A DNA stretch of 64,000 nt from Paraphoma chrysanthemicola (lineage: Eukaryota; Ascomycota; Dothideomycetes; Pleosporales; Phaeosphaeriaceae), in the NCBI GenBank assembly GCA_020744225.1, contig JAGMWG010000010.1, positions 868,001 to 932,000 on the forward strand, written 5' to 3'. Every line of letters starts with the position of its first letter. The stretch's first letter is position 1. Below the pieces are notes generated by a model, which saw only the letters and a program-made list of their open reading frames with translations, was not told the origin of the DNA and did no database searches. Positions 1 through 9,535 of the stretch are shown piece after piece. A program made the position numbers and the translations under genes.

Positions 1-89
1 TCGATGACTACATTGCTAGTCGAGCAGCTGCTGAATCCGTCCCGGATGATCAGTCTCTTGACGACTTTCTGTCGGGCAATTCTCATTCA

Positions 90-1130
90 ATGCCACCACA
101 AGCATTCAATATTTCCACGAGACTGATCCAGGGTTGCACTGCGCGCAAATGCACCAAGACCAGCAACCTCAGCCGCTGCGCGGCTTGCAAGGTCGTGTAC
201 TATTGCGGACGCGAGCACCAGACTTCTGATCGACCATCCCACCGGTCCTTTTGCAGCAAGATCAAGAAGGCACAAGCAGGCTTTGAGCAAGAGGAGAAAG
301 CGTTGAGACGAGAAGAAGGCGATATAATCTTTGAAGAAGGCAGAGGCCACTTCTGGGGACTACTCGAGACGCGGGATTATATGCGAGCTCGCTACACACT
401 GGTAGAGGCGCTGCTCAAGGTCAATACTGTTCAGGCGGTCACCGTTGCGCTCGAGCATCTCCTGGAAATGCTGCAATTGTGCCGGAGCGACAACATGGGT
501 GTCAGAGATGTGGTTCCTGGACTCTATCTCCGACTTGAACGCGACCAGGACGCTTATGGTTTCTGCAAATGGTGGGCCGAGGTAGGCGAGGACGCCAACT
601 ATGACTTCGGCGATACCGACCTTCCATATCTCGACACCAAGGACGCAGACGCCTTTGAGGATGTCAAGCTCTTCACCGGCCGATATAGCTCGCTTTCATT
701 CGTCGTTAACATAACCCTCATCAAGATCCGTTTGTTGGCAGACTTGCAATCGCTTCAGCGCGCGAAAGAGTTGGCCGGGCCGCATGTGCCACGGGAGATT
801 CTGGATCATATTCAGCAGCATACTGTTGGGTCCATCGTTGCGAACAGTCCAAATATCATCAAGCGCGAGGACCAGAGGCCTCACATCGCCGAGCTGCGCG
901 ATCAGATCCAACAGCTTTTCTATGCTGTTCAAGGAGCGAACCCGCACTTTTGGCCTGCACTCCTACAGCCAGGGGAGAACTTGAGAGCTCGACCCACCTC
1001 GTACAGTCATGGGAGCAAAGCCCAGATGCAGCTAATCCTGCAGTACACGTATAATGCCTGGTCGGAGACACCTGGTGCGATTGGTATTATGGAGACGCTA
1101 TGGAATCAATACGAAGACGCCGCGTTGTGA
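90..1130 (+). CDS. MYND-type zinc finger protein
   Basis: Predicted 346-residue protein with an N-terminal MYND zinc finger. The ligand ladder is visible at C16, C21, C30, C33, C39, H43, H51 and C55; the first pair is spaced C-x4-C and the sixth ligand is His rather than Cys, a pattern I associate with fungal MYND proteins. The rest is a mostly helical region with no motif I recognise. MYND fingers bind proline-rich peptides, so a protein-protein interaction role is inferred; no SET domain is visible. The ATG at 90 fits because the finger begins soon after it, but the same frame stays open back to the left edge of the window, so a longer protein starting outside cannot be excluded. Single exon, convergent with the minus-strand hydrolase, whose stop lies 250 bp away. 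Confidence 0.8.
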   Translation: MPPQAFNISTRLIQGCTARKCTKTSNLSRCAACKVVYYCGREHQTSDRPSHRSFCSKIKKAQAGFEQEEKALRREEGDIIFEEGRGHFWGLLETRDYMRARYTLVEALLKVNTVQAVTVALEHLLEMLQLCRSDNMGVRDVVPGLYLRLERDQDAYGFCKWWAEVGEDANYDFGDTDLPYLDTKDADAFEDVKLFTGRYSSLSFVVNITLIKIRLLADLQSLQRAKELAGPHVPREILDHIQQHTVGSIVANSPNIIKREDQRPHIAELRDQIQQLFYAVQGANPHFWPALLQPGENLRARPTSYSHGSKAQMQLILQYTYNAWSETPGAIGIMETLWNQYEDAAL

Positions 1131-1380
1131 ACAACTTCTTTAGTCCGGCGTGAAGGCCAGCACATTGCAAACACGCACTAGCGCAACATCAAGCTCCATC
1201 TGAGGGCTGTACCACGTCTGACATGTTATGCGCCTGGACATGATCCACGATTCGATCGAATGCATGTGCGTCACTTCGCGCATTCGGTTCGTCCGTCCTC
1301 AGCCAAGTCTACATTAACAGAATCCTCTCTACCACTACATCTATCCTTCAACTTAAACCCAGCGACCGACAGCATCGCAC

Positions 1381-2667
1381 TTAGTACCCAGCTTTCTTCA
1401 GAAAGTCCCCAATACTCTGATAAAACCCGGTCGCATTCGCCGCAAAATTGATCCCATGCGCTGCCCCAGGATGCACATAGCTCTCCACTAACCTACTCTT
1501 CGGAAAAATCCCCTTGAGTATGGGTCCCGCCTCCGCAAACGAACTATAACACTCTCCCGTACAAAACGCATAATCAAACTCGCCCGCCACGATATACACC
1601 GGCCCCGTAAACGCCGGCGCCACGGGATTGACGCGCCCATTCGTCAGCGAGAGCCACTCGGCAATCGCAAACGGCTGGACAATCGACGACGCAAAGCGCG
1701 CAGTTTCGATGTCGTAATGCGGCTTTTTGAAAAACGTGTTGATGTGCGCGTACATGTCTGCAAATGTCAGGTAGCCGGTATCGAGCGCTGCGTAACATGC
1801 GGGATTCAATTGCGCGGCGATGCGTGGTGCGAAGGCTTCGATGAGCACGTTGGCGCCCCAGGGTACGCTGGAGTATGCGAAGCCTGTGAGGATGATGGCG
1901 TCGATGGCTGTTGGGTGGCGGGTTGCTACGCCGTTAGAAGCGAAAGAGCCAAAAGAATGGCCGACGAGGATGACCGAGGTGGGAAGGCCGGTGGCGTTGG
2001 TGATGGATGGGGAGGTGCGTAGCTGGTTTGCGAGAGACGCGATGATCTCAGTTTGCGTAGACAGTTGGTTGGTGTAACCGGAGACTCTATTGAGCAGTAT
2101 CAGTTCAGTCTCTTGAAACTTGTATACCGCGATCAAAAGGATATGCGGGGGAGTTTTTCATACTTCTCAGAATGCCCGGTTCCAAGACGATCGTAGTAGA
2201 AGACTGAGTAGCCTTGCGCAGCCATTGCCTCGACGAAGCTGTATTCCTCGGGCTTGTAGCTCGAGTCCCAATATCGTCCATCATAGTGGAGACCATGCGT
2301 GGCCAGAAGCACTGTCTTCTCGCGTCCTGAGAAAGTCTTGGGGTAGCAGAAAGTCCCGGAGATGGTGTACGAAGCAGTCACATTCTCCACGCCGCCGATG
2401 GGATCGAACTTGGTTGTATTGGTAGTCTTACTACTTTGCGGCAGTAATCAGGTCCACGACATCGAAGTTGTCTTTGAATTCGCTGATGTTGTAGATGATG
2501 TTCTCCGAAGTGATTGTGACAGGGATATTGTAGCTTTCGCAGTGTGCGACTGAGGCATTGGAACGGAGAACAGGGAATCCGATCTCGTGAGCTGGTGAAG
2601 GGGCTGCTCGAGCTGTCTTTATGCGGCCGAGAAGTGCGAGAACTGCTACTGTCAGGATTGCGGCCAT
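1381..2667 (-). CDS. Secreted alpha/beta hydrolase, with an apparent 1-nt frameshift
   Basis: Alpha/beta-hydrolase-fold protein of about 402 residues, probably secreted: the start at 2667 opens with a hydrophobic leader ending near the Ala-rich ARAAPSP segment. Catalytic features are the nucleophile elbow GHSFGS, a later E-F-D acid region and a terminal G-A-A-H-G-I histidine. Exon 2 is 2164-2667 and exon 3 is 1381-2086, separated by a 77-nt intron (2087-2163, GTATGA...AATAG) that restores S-E-K/V-S-G-Y. Within the first block, around 2434-2437 (AAA run on the minus strand), the reading frame moves by one extra base between D-L-I-T-A-A and S-S-K-T-T-N. No GT-AG pair with the right phase explains this, so it is a sequencing slip or a real mutation. 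The closest families I recall are fungal AB-hydrolase-1 proteins; the substrate is unknown. Confidence 0.75.
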
Positions 2668-3326
2668 TGTGGGTTCCTCGGTCGTTGATTGTAAATGTGT
2701 AGTGGATGGAAGCTTGCGATGTGTTGATATGTTTATCTAGAAGCTTACAAGTCCTTCTCTTATAAGAGCTCCATATATTCACAGGTACCTTTAGAGGATT
2801 CATCACGGTGAAGCTCTGTGCATAGCCAGTATGAAGCAATGTTGTGGCTGATTTGCTCGCTATCTTGAAGTAGATAGCGAGGACAGGCTGAGCTACATGC
2901 AAACCTCGGAGGATGGTATGAAGCGGTATCCATGCCCCGAATTATTAACATGATCCAGGAGACGCTGCGTCTTGCTCGGCTGTAGTTGAAGCTTGCGGGT
3001 GTGAGGCTGAAGTTGCAGGTTGTCGAGATGCTTGGCACCGTCATTTGGCTGAGTCTCGCTGTCCTCTTTCGATCTAGGTCTTACCGTGCATTATCTTTTC
3101 GTTCTAGATCTCACTTTACATCAGCGTCGGTTACCACCAGTAATGTCGTACTACCATGCGCGCAAGGCTGAGCTGTGTGCAAACCTCACCGTTGCAGCTA
3201 CTTCAGTGTGACAAGTTAGTTTAGATATGCAAGGTGAAATCTTTCCAGTCAGCGGCTCGCTATCCAGAACAGGTTGCCCACAGTTTGCATCACGGATAGG
3301 TGTTCATTGAATTTGGCGAATCAAGC
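2668..3326. other. Divergent intergenic region with a short diverged repeat
   Basis: This 659-bp stretch lies between the divergently transcribed hydrolase and the Fungal_trans_2 regulator and must hold both promoters. I see no credible gene. Two 24-bp copies of one sequence lie at about 2884-2907 and 3164-3187: they share the blocks AGGCTGAGCT and TGCAAACCTC and differ inside only by transitions. Confidence 0.5.
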
Positions 3327-4933
3327 ATGTCTGGTATGTTCATGTAACGGCTGCGAAGAGACGTCAATTATAACTAATGCGATATTTACTCAACAGCTGA
3401 CCGGACCTACGAGTTCGTAAACCAGTCGGAACCACTAGAATATCTGAGTTCAAAGAATCGCAAGCTCGTCCGCCGCAATGCTACTCTCCACCGCTCACGT
3501 GTCAGGGAAGTCCACACACCCAAGGAACGCTGCGAAGCTCCCAGGCATGCTTTTCCACACATGGGCACCCGGTTGCAGATCTTTCCGGCCATCACACGAG
3601 AATACATGTATTTACTTCTCGAATACAGTGAGTTCGCACCCATCCTTCTTTCAGTCAACATGCAATGACGCACTTCCATACCACACGTGACTAGATCTAC
3701 AAACTCTTGTTCTGACGAACGATTAGCGGAACGAGTCATATCTCCAAGCCTTTTCCCTCTGAAGGCTCTTTTTCGAGACCACCCGGTACTGCAATTGACC
3801 ATGTGTCTGGCCCTACAAAACCCGCGAGTGCTGCATTCGCAAATCGCTGTGGCGTCGATCTACCGTGCAAGGTCATGCAGCAACTCGAATCCATATGTTG
3901 TGACCGGCCTAAAGCATAAACAAGAAGCTATAAGATGCGTAAAGCACTGGCTAGCCACCGCCGATGGCACTCAAGCAGATGTCGGAGTTGCGCTTTGCAT
4001 CACACATCTCGCTTCCATAGAGGTGAGTCAACAAAGTAGAACCTAATTCGTCTAGTGTGCCATTGCTCACGTCATATAGCTTATGCAGGGCAACGCTGAA
4101 GGATGGAGAATACATCTAGATGCGTTGCGGACGCTGATCGAATTTCCCAACGCCCAGGATCAGCTTGACGTGGTCAGGCTTGCGATTGTTGAGTGAGCGC
4201 CCGTCCTTTAACAACCTGTAGACACTTCTCACAAAAGCGTAGATGTGAGCTGGTCGGGTGCTATCTGTTCGACCGGCAACCCTCTTTCGTCCGCCGTCTC
4301 GACCGTGACAGAACAATCAGAGGCTTCAACCATGAACCTCGACATGATGCGATTCTGTCCCTGTTGTCATCAAGCAAGCTGGATATATCTTCCATTGATC
4401 CCACCGTCCTGGCATGTATCATTACACTGCGGGAGCTGACGAGTATAGCCGGCCTCGAGACACCCGTCCCATACCCGTCTCTCCATATACAAAAGTATCT
4501 CACCGCGCGCATGGCTGTCGAGTATAGGCTACTCCAGCTAGTGGCTGATATCCAATTGGCAGATATCTCTAGGACCGTGTGTATGGCCGCACAGATCTAT
4601 GTCAACAGGGTCCTTCGCACCTTTGGAAGGGGCTCTATGCTCCTCCACAAGCAGGCGGAGCGGCTGAGAAGCAGTATCGAGGCCACGATCTGTAACGCAG
4701 CGTCATCTTCGACGCTACCATCATGCATGGTGTGGGTAGCTATTATGGGGGCTATGGGTGCACAAGATGGTCCACTGCGCTTGTGGTTCATGTCACTCAT
4801 TCGTGCTGCGTGCTTCAATACAAGCTGCACTGACTACCAAGTCGTGCACAGTCAGCTCCAGAGTCTGCTATGGTCTCATGGATCCCTGGACAACGATGCT
4901 ATGCTTTTGTGGAGAGAAACAGGCGGGGTATAA
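3327..4933 (+). CDS. Fungal_trans_2 (tachykinin-family) transcription factor-like protein
   Basis: Hand-spliced five-exon model: 3327-3333, 3397-3627, 3727-4022, 4089-4192 and 4243-4933, giving 442 residues in one frame. Exon 1 is only ATG-TCT-G; its 63-nt intron carries a CTAAT branch site and ends CAACAG. The N-terminus has the charged Y-E-F-V-N...S-S-K-N-R-K-L-V-R-R-N-A segment that I recall in fungal tachykinin-family proteins (Pfam Fungal_trans_2), followed by the helical middle region with D-H-P-V-L-Q-L and the G-W-R-I-H-L-D-A-L-R block. No Zn2Cys6 cluster is present, as is usual for this subgroup. DNA binding is therefore not shown; a regulatory role is inferred from family naming. The second intron (99 nt, ending CGATTAG) is the least certain border. 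A HET remnant follows on the same strand. Confidence 0.7.
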
Positions 4934-5189
4934 TCATAGATGCCAGCTTGCGAGCTCAGTCGTGGCTATAGTCTTGCGAATTACACAATGAGGGAAAGGA
5001 AGCCCCGACCTTGAAAGCAAGCTATCCACAATCCTGTGCCATCAATCACGCGAATGCATGCTCACTCGTTCTGCCATCACGAATTCACCGCCGTATATGG
5101 GCACGGATGCTGTCACTCTCATGCCGGCGCCACAGCTGCTCAGTTGTGTCTCAGCGTTTCGTTAAGATCACCATGCCCCGAGCCTCGAA

Positions 5190-5721
5190 TTGGCGCACGG
5201 GTATTTGCATGGGACTGTATATACGTGTTTGGATGAGGACGGGGATGGATGGGAGGACAAGCCTATATGTGAGTATTACGCTAAAATTGAGAGATGTGTA
5301 ATTAGTCCGGCGGAGGGTGCGGTGGATGAGTCTGGTGCGTTTGGGAAAGGCCAATTGGTCATTACGGGACTGGTGGTTGATGGGGTGCTTCGGAAGGAAG
5401 TCGTGATGAAGCTGAACAGGAGAGGATCGAGCATTTTATTCAAGCTGGGAACGAGAGGGCGAGGATGTTCAGTGATTATTTGCTGGATAAAAAAGGTGGA
5501 AATCAGTTTCTGCCTGGGTCGAAGGTATATTGCTCGCGGATGAGAATGATGCGGCAGGGCACGATGGACACTTGGTGTCGCTTGTGTTAAGGGAGGCGCC
5601 GTCAGAACTGGGGTATTATGAGCGCATCGGGAGCATCAGAGTAATTGATGCTATCGGCTCTATCAATTCACATGGCGGAATATACATCGATGCCAAGTCG
5701 CGGACTGTGGTCATTAACTAG
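5190..5721 (+). pseudogene. Decayed C-terminal part of a HET-type incompatibility protein
   Basis: Three reading frames together carry what looks like the C-terminal third of a heterokaryon-incompatibility (HET) protein. Frame one has D-E-D-G-D-G-W-E-D-K-P and A-F-G-K-G-Q-L-V-I-T-G up to about 5430. Frame two continues with E-H-F-I-Q-A-G-N-E-R-A-R to K-V-Y-C near 5525. Frame three ends with L-V-S-L-V-L-R-E-A-P then Y-Y-E-R-I-G, the usual terminal pattern of these proteins, stopping at 5721. No introns with correct phase join the frames and no N-terminal HET domain is visible upstream, so this is a frameshifted, 5'-truncated remnant. Family assignment rests on remembered C-terminal patterns only. 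Confidence 0.55.
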
Positions 5722-5807
5722 ATCATTAGTATCAACTCACATCACTTCTGCCATACCATGCTGTGCCCTCTTTCATTCAGAGCCATCCCTGCCCGTCACT
5801 TCTACTA

Positions 5808-6680
5808 TCATCGCCTCTCGCCTCCTGCTATCTCATGGACCTGTGTCGTTGACGGCATCTCATTCATCTTTTCCCTCGTCGGCTCCGTCCCATAATTTCG
5901 ATAATCCGGGTAAGCTGCCTCGTGAACAGTAGGTGCGCCTTGGGCATGCTCATACTGCCCATTGACAGGCATACTCTGCGCCGGGATGTACTGCCCGTTC
6001 ATACCCCTCTCAGCGCGTAGCCTCTTTCTCCGCTCCCAGAACAAAAGACCCAACGCAATCAGTAGAGGCACGCCGAGTCCGACACCGATTCCGATCTCCG
6101 TGCCCATGTTGCTTCCTCCGCCGGATACGTCCGGACATTGCGACGCTGCTGCGCCTGAAGGACGAGCTCCACTCGTCTGTGCTGCGGCCGGTGAGGACGC
6201 GCTCGCCAGGGAGGCACTTGCTAACCACGGTCTCTGCAACAACTTCGAGTTCGTCAAATTTCCTGCAATCTTGAATCTTTTGCCATAAGTCTCGTTGCAG
6301 CATGCTTCATGCCCTCCAATCGCGCCGCAGCAAAAGTCCCAACTTCCACCTACAATGTCGCACAGGCCAATGTCGTTCCCTTGTGTGCTGCAGTACTTAG
6401 GACAGAAGTCTTTGCCATTGCGCCCGTTGGTCCAGTCTTTGACCGTGCAGCTACCGACATATAGCGTGCCCCATTGGCTAAGACATAGGGTGTCACCCGC
6501 GCATGTGTCTTCGGTAGAGCAGCAGTGCGAAATGGACTGTTGATCTGCGCTGAAGCAGGGAACCTGGCGTGGGGCAATCTTATTGTTGGCGTCGTAGCAG
6601 GTGCGTGTATCGGTTTGCTGGGCGAGAGATGTGCTTGCATGGAGCAAGAGCGGAAGGAGAAAGAGGATAGTAGAGAACAT
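5808..6680 (-). CDS. Cys-rich single-pass plasma-membrane protein
   Basis: The 290-residue protein starts at the methionine at 6680, which begins a clear signal peptide (M-F-S-T-I-L-F-L-L-P-L-L-L then A-Q); the frame is open 95 codons further upstream but that part has no signal. The ectodomain (about residues 20-140) has many paired cysteines, including H-C-C, F-C-C and A-C-C-N, and ends in a Ser/Ala linker. One transmembrane helix (I-G-I-G-V-G-L-G-V-P-L-L-I-A-L-G-L-L-F) is followed by a basic stop-transfer segment W-E-R-R-K-R-L-R and a Tyr/Pro-rich cytoplasmic tail. This is a common fungal surface-protein layout; ligand and function are unknown. Confidence 0.75.
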   Translation of the reverse strand: MFSTILFLLPLLLHASTSLAQQTDTRTCYDANNKIAPRQVPCFSADQQSISHCCSTEDTCAGDTLCLSQWGTLYVGSCTVKDWTNGRNGKDFCPKYCSTQGNDIGLCDIVGGSWDFCCGAIGGHEACCNETYGKRFKIAGNLTNSKLLQRPWLASASLASASSPAAAQTSGARPSGAAASQCPDVSGGGSNMGTEIGIGVGLGVPLLIALGLLFWERRKRLRAERGMNGQYIPAQSMPVNGQYEHAQGAPTVHEAAYPDYRNYGTEPTREKMNEMPSTTQVHEIAGGERR

Positions 6681-7764
6681 GGTTTGGTGTAGTTGTTGTG
6701 CCAGTCGTAGAAAATTGGAGAAGACGAGCAACTGGAAATTCAGTGGAGCGTGGCTGGCGCTTTTGAAACGCTTTGTGCGACGGGCAATGCTAACGATGGC
6801 TTGCCTTGAAGTTTTGTGCGTATGCTGACAGCCAATTACATGTGCGCAACACTGAGCCTTGCCGTTGCCGACCAGTAAGAATTGAGACGAAGTTGACACA
6901 GGCCGATGTCTACGCGCTGGAGTATCAACATGTAGACTAGGGCGGAACCTCGTTTCCGCCCCCATTCGTTACCTCCGTAAAACGGAATGAGTCTACAACG
7001 TTCAGCTTAGGTGAGATGAGGGCCAGAGAGAAGGCAAACATGAGCAAACCTACAGACTTTTGCCAGCATAGTGTCTACAACACCCAGACAAAAGTAACGT
7101 AAAGGAAATGAGCATGAAGAAGCAGGTGTAGGTTCGTTGGCGAGCGTTGGCCTGGTGCTCAATTGGCGCTCGCCAGGCAGTCAGTCGGCCTCAGCCGATG
7201 GTGGTCACTTGAGACGAGCCTCAGGATTTGCAAGCTCGATAACTTATTCATGTCGCAATTGTACGCAATCTGCCCATTTTGCCTTTCGGAACATCAAATG
7301 CTGGAATGTTGGGTGCTGCTTTCGACTGCTAGGGCTACAATCAGCGGAAGCAAGCTCGACGTTGATCCGTTCACGACTAGCAATGTGCCGCCTTCAACAC
7401 ACGTGCTAACATGTCAATGCTGCATGGCATTGCGGACGGTGCTAGGTATCAATCGCTTCACGTGGGGTTGGGTCGCAGCATGAGCGATTCAATGAACGAT
7501 TCCAATTGGATCAGCTCGATCCTTGGACTGCAGGGAGTGAGCCACGAGAGGCATGTCTGGCAGAGTAGACTGGATCTGATGGCATACCACTGACCAGCAA
7601 CACTGGTTGCGATTCTGATGGTGTTGCTGACGACTTAGTCGCTTCTTTCTGATTTGACGAGTCTTGTTACGTCATAAGCACAACACGTGCATGTCATCAC
7701 AACGCATCAACTGCATGAATAAGGGGAAGGACAACACTCTCCCCAAATTTCCCTCGATATCAAG
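6681..7764. other. Divergent intergenic region
   Basis: This 1.1-kb stretch separates the minus-strand membrane protein from the plus-strand oxidoreductase. It holds copy A of a 25-bp dispersed element (6880-6904) and a short inverted repeat near 7139-7178 (GGCGAGCG ... CGCTCGCC). The open frames between 7137 and 7593 overlap one another and show no protein-like composition, so no gene is called. Confidence 0.5.
6880..6904 (+). repeat. Dispersed 25-bp element, copy A
   Basis: The core is AATTGAGACGA then A-G-TTGACACA-GGCC. It matches copy B at 9012-9036 with two mismatches, in the same orientation. The two copies bracket a 2.1-kb segment that contains the Gfo/Idh/MocA gene. Confidence 0.6.
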
Positions 7765-8939
7765 ATGGGTGGAACAAAATTGCGGGTGGGCATCATCGGT
7801 GCTGGTGAAGTCGCGCAAGTGTGCCATCTCCCTAACCTGACCCTGCTCGGCCATCTCTTCAGTGTGTCGACCATTTGCGACATCTCTGAGAAAGTCAGTG
7901 ACATGCAATATCCTTGGTACCGAACATTGAGACTGATTCAATATGAGAAAAGAATGCGAAGCACTGTGCTTCAAAATTCCATATCCCCGTCGCCACCACC
8001 GACCCGACCGAAGTCTTCAAGAGCAATGAAGTCGACGTGGTGTTTATTCTTACCTCAGACGAGTTCCACGAGACATACACCGTTGCCGCACTTGAAGCAG
8101 GCAGGCATGTGTTCGTCGAGAAGCCTCTAAGCCTGTCTGCCCCGTCAGTAGAGCGCATTATTGCAGCGGAGAAGAAGGCGAACGGGCCACGAGTGTTTGT
8201 TGGTTACATGCGCAGATACGCTGCTTCTTTCACGAACACATTCAAGCGCGAGGTCGAAAGTATCCCCCGGATTCTGTACGCTCGGTCGCGCGATTTCAGC
8301 GGCCCAAATGCGCATTTCGTTGACCAATCCGGCACATTCCAGGTAAAGAACACAGACTTCCCTGCGGATGCTGGCAAGGTGCGCGACGAGAAGCTCAATG
8401 TGCTATATCGTGAAGCATTCCCAGATCAGGACATCACACCAGAGAAGATCAAATACTGCCGTTTCCTGGGTGGGCTGGGATCGCACGACATCTCGTTGAT
8501 GAGGGAGGTTCTCGGCTTCCCAGAGTCAGTGGGAGGCGTCTCGGTGAATGCGCCTTTCTACTCCGCGATCTTGAATTACAAAAACGCATCAGGCGATCAG
8601 GAATCGTTTGCTGTCACGTATGAGTCTGGGATCGATGCTGTGCCGGACTTCGACGCGCATCTGGCGGTATACGGGGAGAAGAAACGCGTTTTGATCAAGT
8701 ACGACTCGCCGTACGTCAAGGGGCTGCCGATCAAGGTCATTGTTCAGGAGGTCAACGACGCGGGAGAGATCCAGACGAAGGAGATCATCGGCTCATACGA
8801 GGACGCGTACACGGCAGAGTTTCTGGAGTTGCATGAGTGTCTGGTAAACGGCAAGGATATCAAGACGACTGCGGAGGACGCGCTAAACGATGTCAAAATC
8901 TACGACTTGATGTACAGCGCATGGAACGCGTCGCAATAA
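7765..8939 (+). CDS. Gfo/Idh/MocA family NAD(P)-dependent oxidoreductase
   Basis: Two exons (7765-7893 and 7953-8939; 59-nt intron GTCAGT...AAAAG) give 371 residues. The N-terminus has the Rossmann dinucleotide motif G-I-I-G-A-G-E-V-A (residues 9-17). The family hallmark E-K-P lies at 99-101, just after G-R-H-V-F-V, and the G-G-L-G-S-H-D-I-S-L-M helix in the second domain carries the family's conserved catalytic-site histidine. Such enzymes oxidise or reduce sugars, inositols or trans-dihydrodiols; the substrate cannot be read from sequence. No leader peptide, so cytosolic. It is a single gene between a divergent membrane-protein gene and the U1 locus. The ATG at 7765 starts the beta strand of the Rossmann fold within six residues, which supports it. 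Confidence 0.88.
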
Positions 8940-9011
8940 TTTCCGTCAAGCATTTCAGCAGATTTCCTTTCATGCGAGGCGAAGATCCTCATTGCAGCGA
9001 GACATCACGAA

Positions 9012-9036
9012 AATTGAGACGAAATTGACACATGCC
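9012..9036 (+). repeat. Dispersed 25-bp element, copy B
   Basis: Second copy of the element at 6880-6904, same orientation, two substitutions (one transition, one transversion). It lies just downstream of the oxidoreductase stop codon. Confidence 0.6.
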
Positions 9037-9079
9037 CCGTTATTGTGATCGGAGAAGTGCACCGATGCCCGGGACCGCC

Positions 9080-9116
9080 GACAAGCACGCGAATCGTCTG
9101 ACAAGCACGCGAATCG
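9080..9116 (+). repeat. Two-copy 17-bp direct repeat, 20-bp period
   Basis: GACAAGCACGCGAATCG occurs at 9080-9096 and again at 9100-9116 without mismatch. It is too short to classify. Confidence 0.8.
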
Positions 9117-9343
9117 CCTGCCCAAATCAACCTCGAAAGTGGCATACCAATCTCCAGGCCAATCTCTCATGAAGTGCGCTCGGAAGTGAAGTTGCACAAA
9201 CAGGTCTCCCACTCAACAACAAACAGTGGTCCCCACTCGGGTCCACATACCCGCTCCCCAACACCAATCACGTCTCCCTCTCACCGCCCCCAACCACCCT
9301 CACGTGTCTTTCTTGTTAGCGTCTCTTGGCAGGCTCCTGGCGC

Positions 9344-9352
9344 CTATATAAA
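9344..9352 (+). promoter_or_regulatory. TATA box of the U1 snRNA gene
   Basis: The sequence CTATATAAA lies about 30 bp upstream of the predicted U1 5' end, the usual spacing for a fungal Pol II TATA element. No protein-coding start downstream would otherwise use it. Confidence 0.65.
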
Positions 9353-9379
9353 CCGCACCGCCTGCCTCATTTGCAAATC

Positions 9380-9535
9380 ATACTTACCTTCTTGCGATGA
9401 CCCGGCTCAAAGATCGGGCTCATCTTTCGAGATCTGCTGCATTGCACAGCGCGGACAGGTGTTGAAATCAATCTCCTTCGGGGGCTTGAGCGGGGCAATT
9501 TTTGTTTTTCGCAGAACTGCTGCAACCCTTTTTCA
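9380..9535 (+). ncRNA. U1: U1 spliceosomal snRNA
   Basis: The first ten bases, ATACTTACCT, are identical to the canonical U1 5' end that pairs with 5' splice sites. Downstream in the right order are: a stem-loop at 9396-9424 (GATGA/TCATC plus CCC/GGG) in the position of stem-loop I; the U1A-binding heptamer ATTGCAC (9441-9447) in a loop closed by GCTG/CAGC, as in stem-loop II; a UUCG-capped hairpin near 9473-9484 in the place of stem-loop III; and an Sm site AATTTTTG (9497-9504). The T-rich run after position 9530 suggests the 3' end, which is only approximate. U1 base-pairs with 5' splice sites in the first step of spliceosome assembly. The order of all four landmarks makes a chance match unlikely, though the U1-70K loop differs from the vertebrate consensus. 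Confidence 0.8.

Larger units (their letters stand above)
8940..9343. other. Intergenic region upstream of the U1 gene
   Basis: It contains dispersed element copy B (9012-9036), a 17-bp direct repeat with 20-bp period (9080-9116) and a pyrimidine-rich stretch leading to the U1 TATA box. A long open frame crossing this region and U1 has biased composition and is not taken as a gene. Confidence 0.5.

Noticed and set aside
7137..7593. Three overlapping plus-strand frames
   Set aside because: None has a signal, domain or splice continuity; they overlap one another in different frames.
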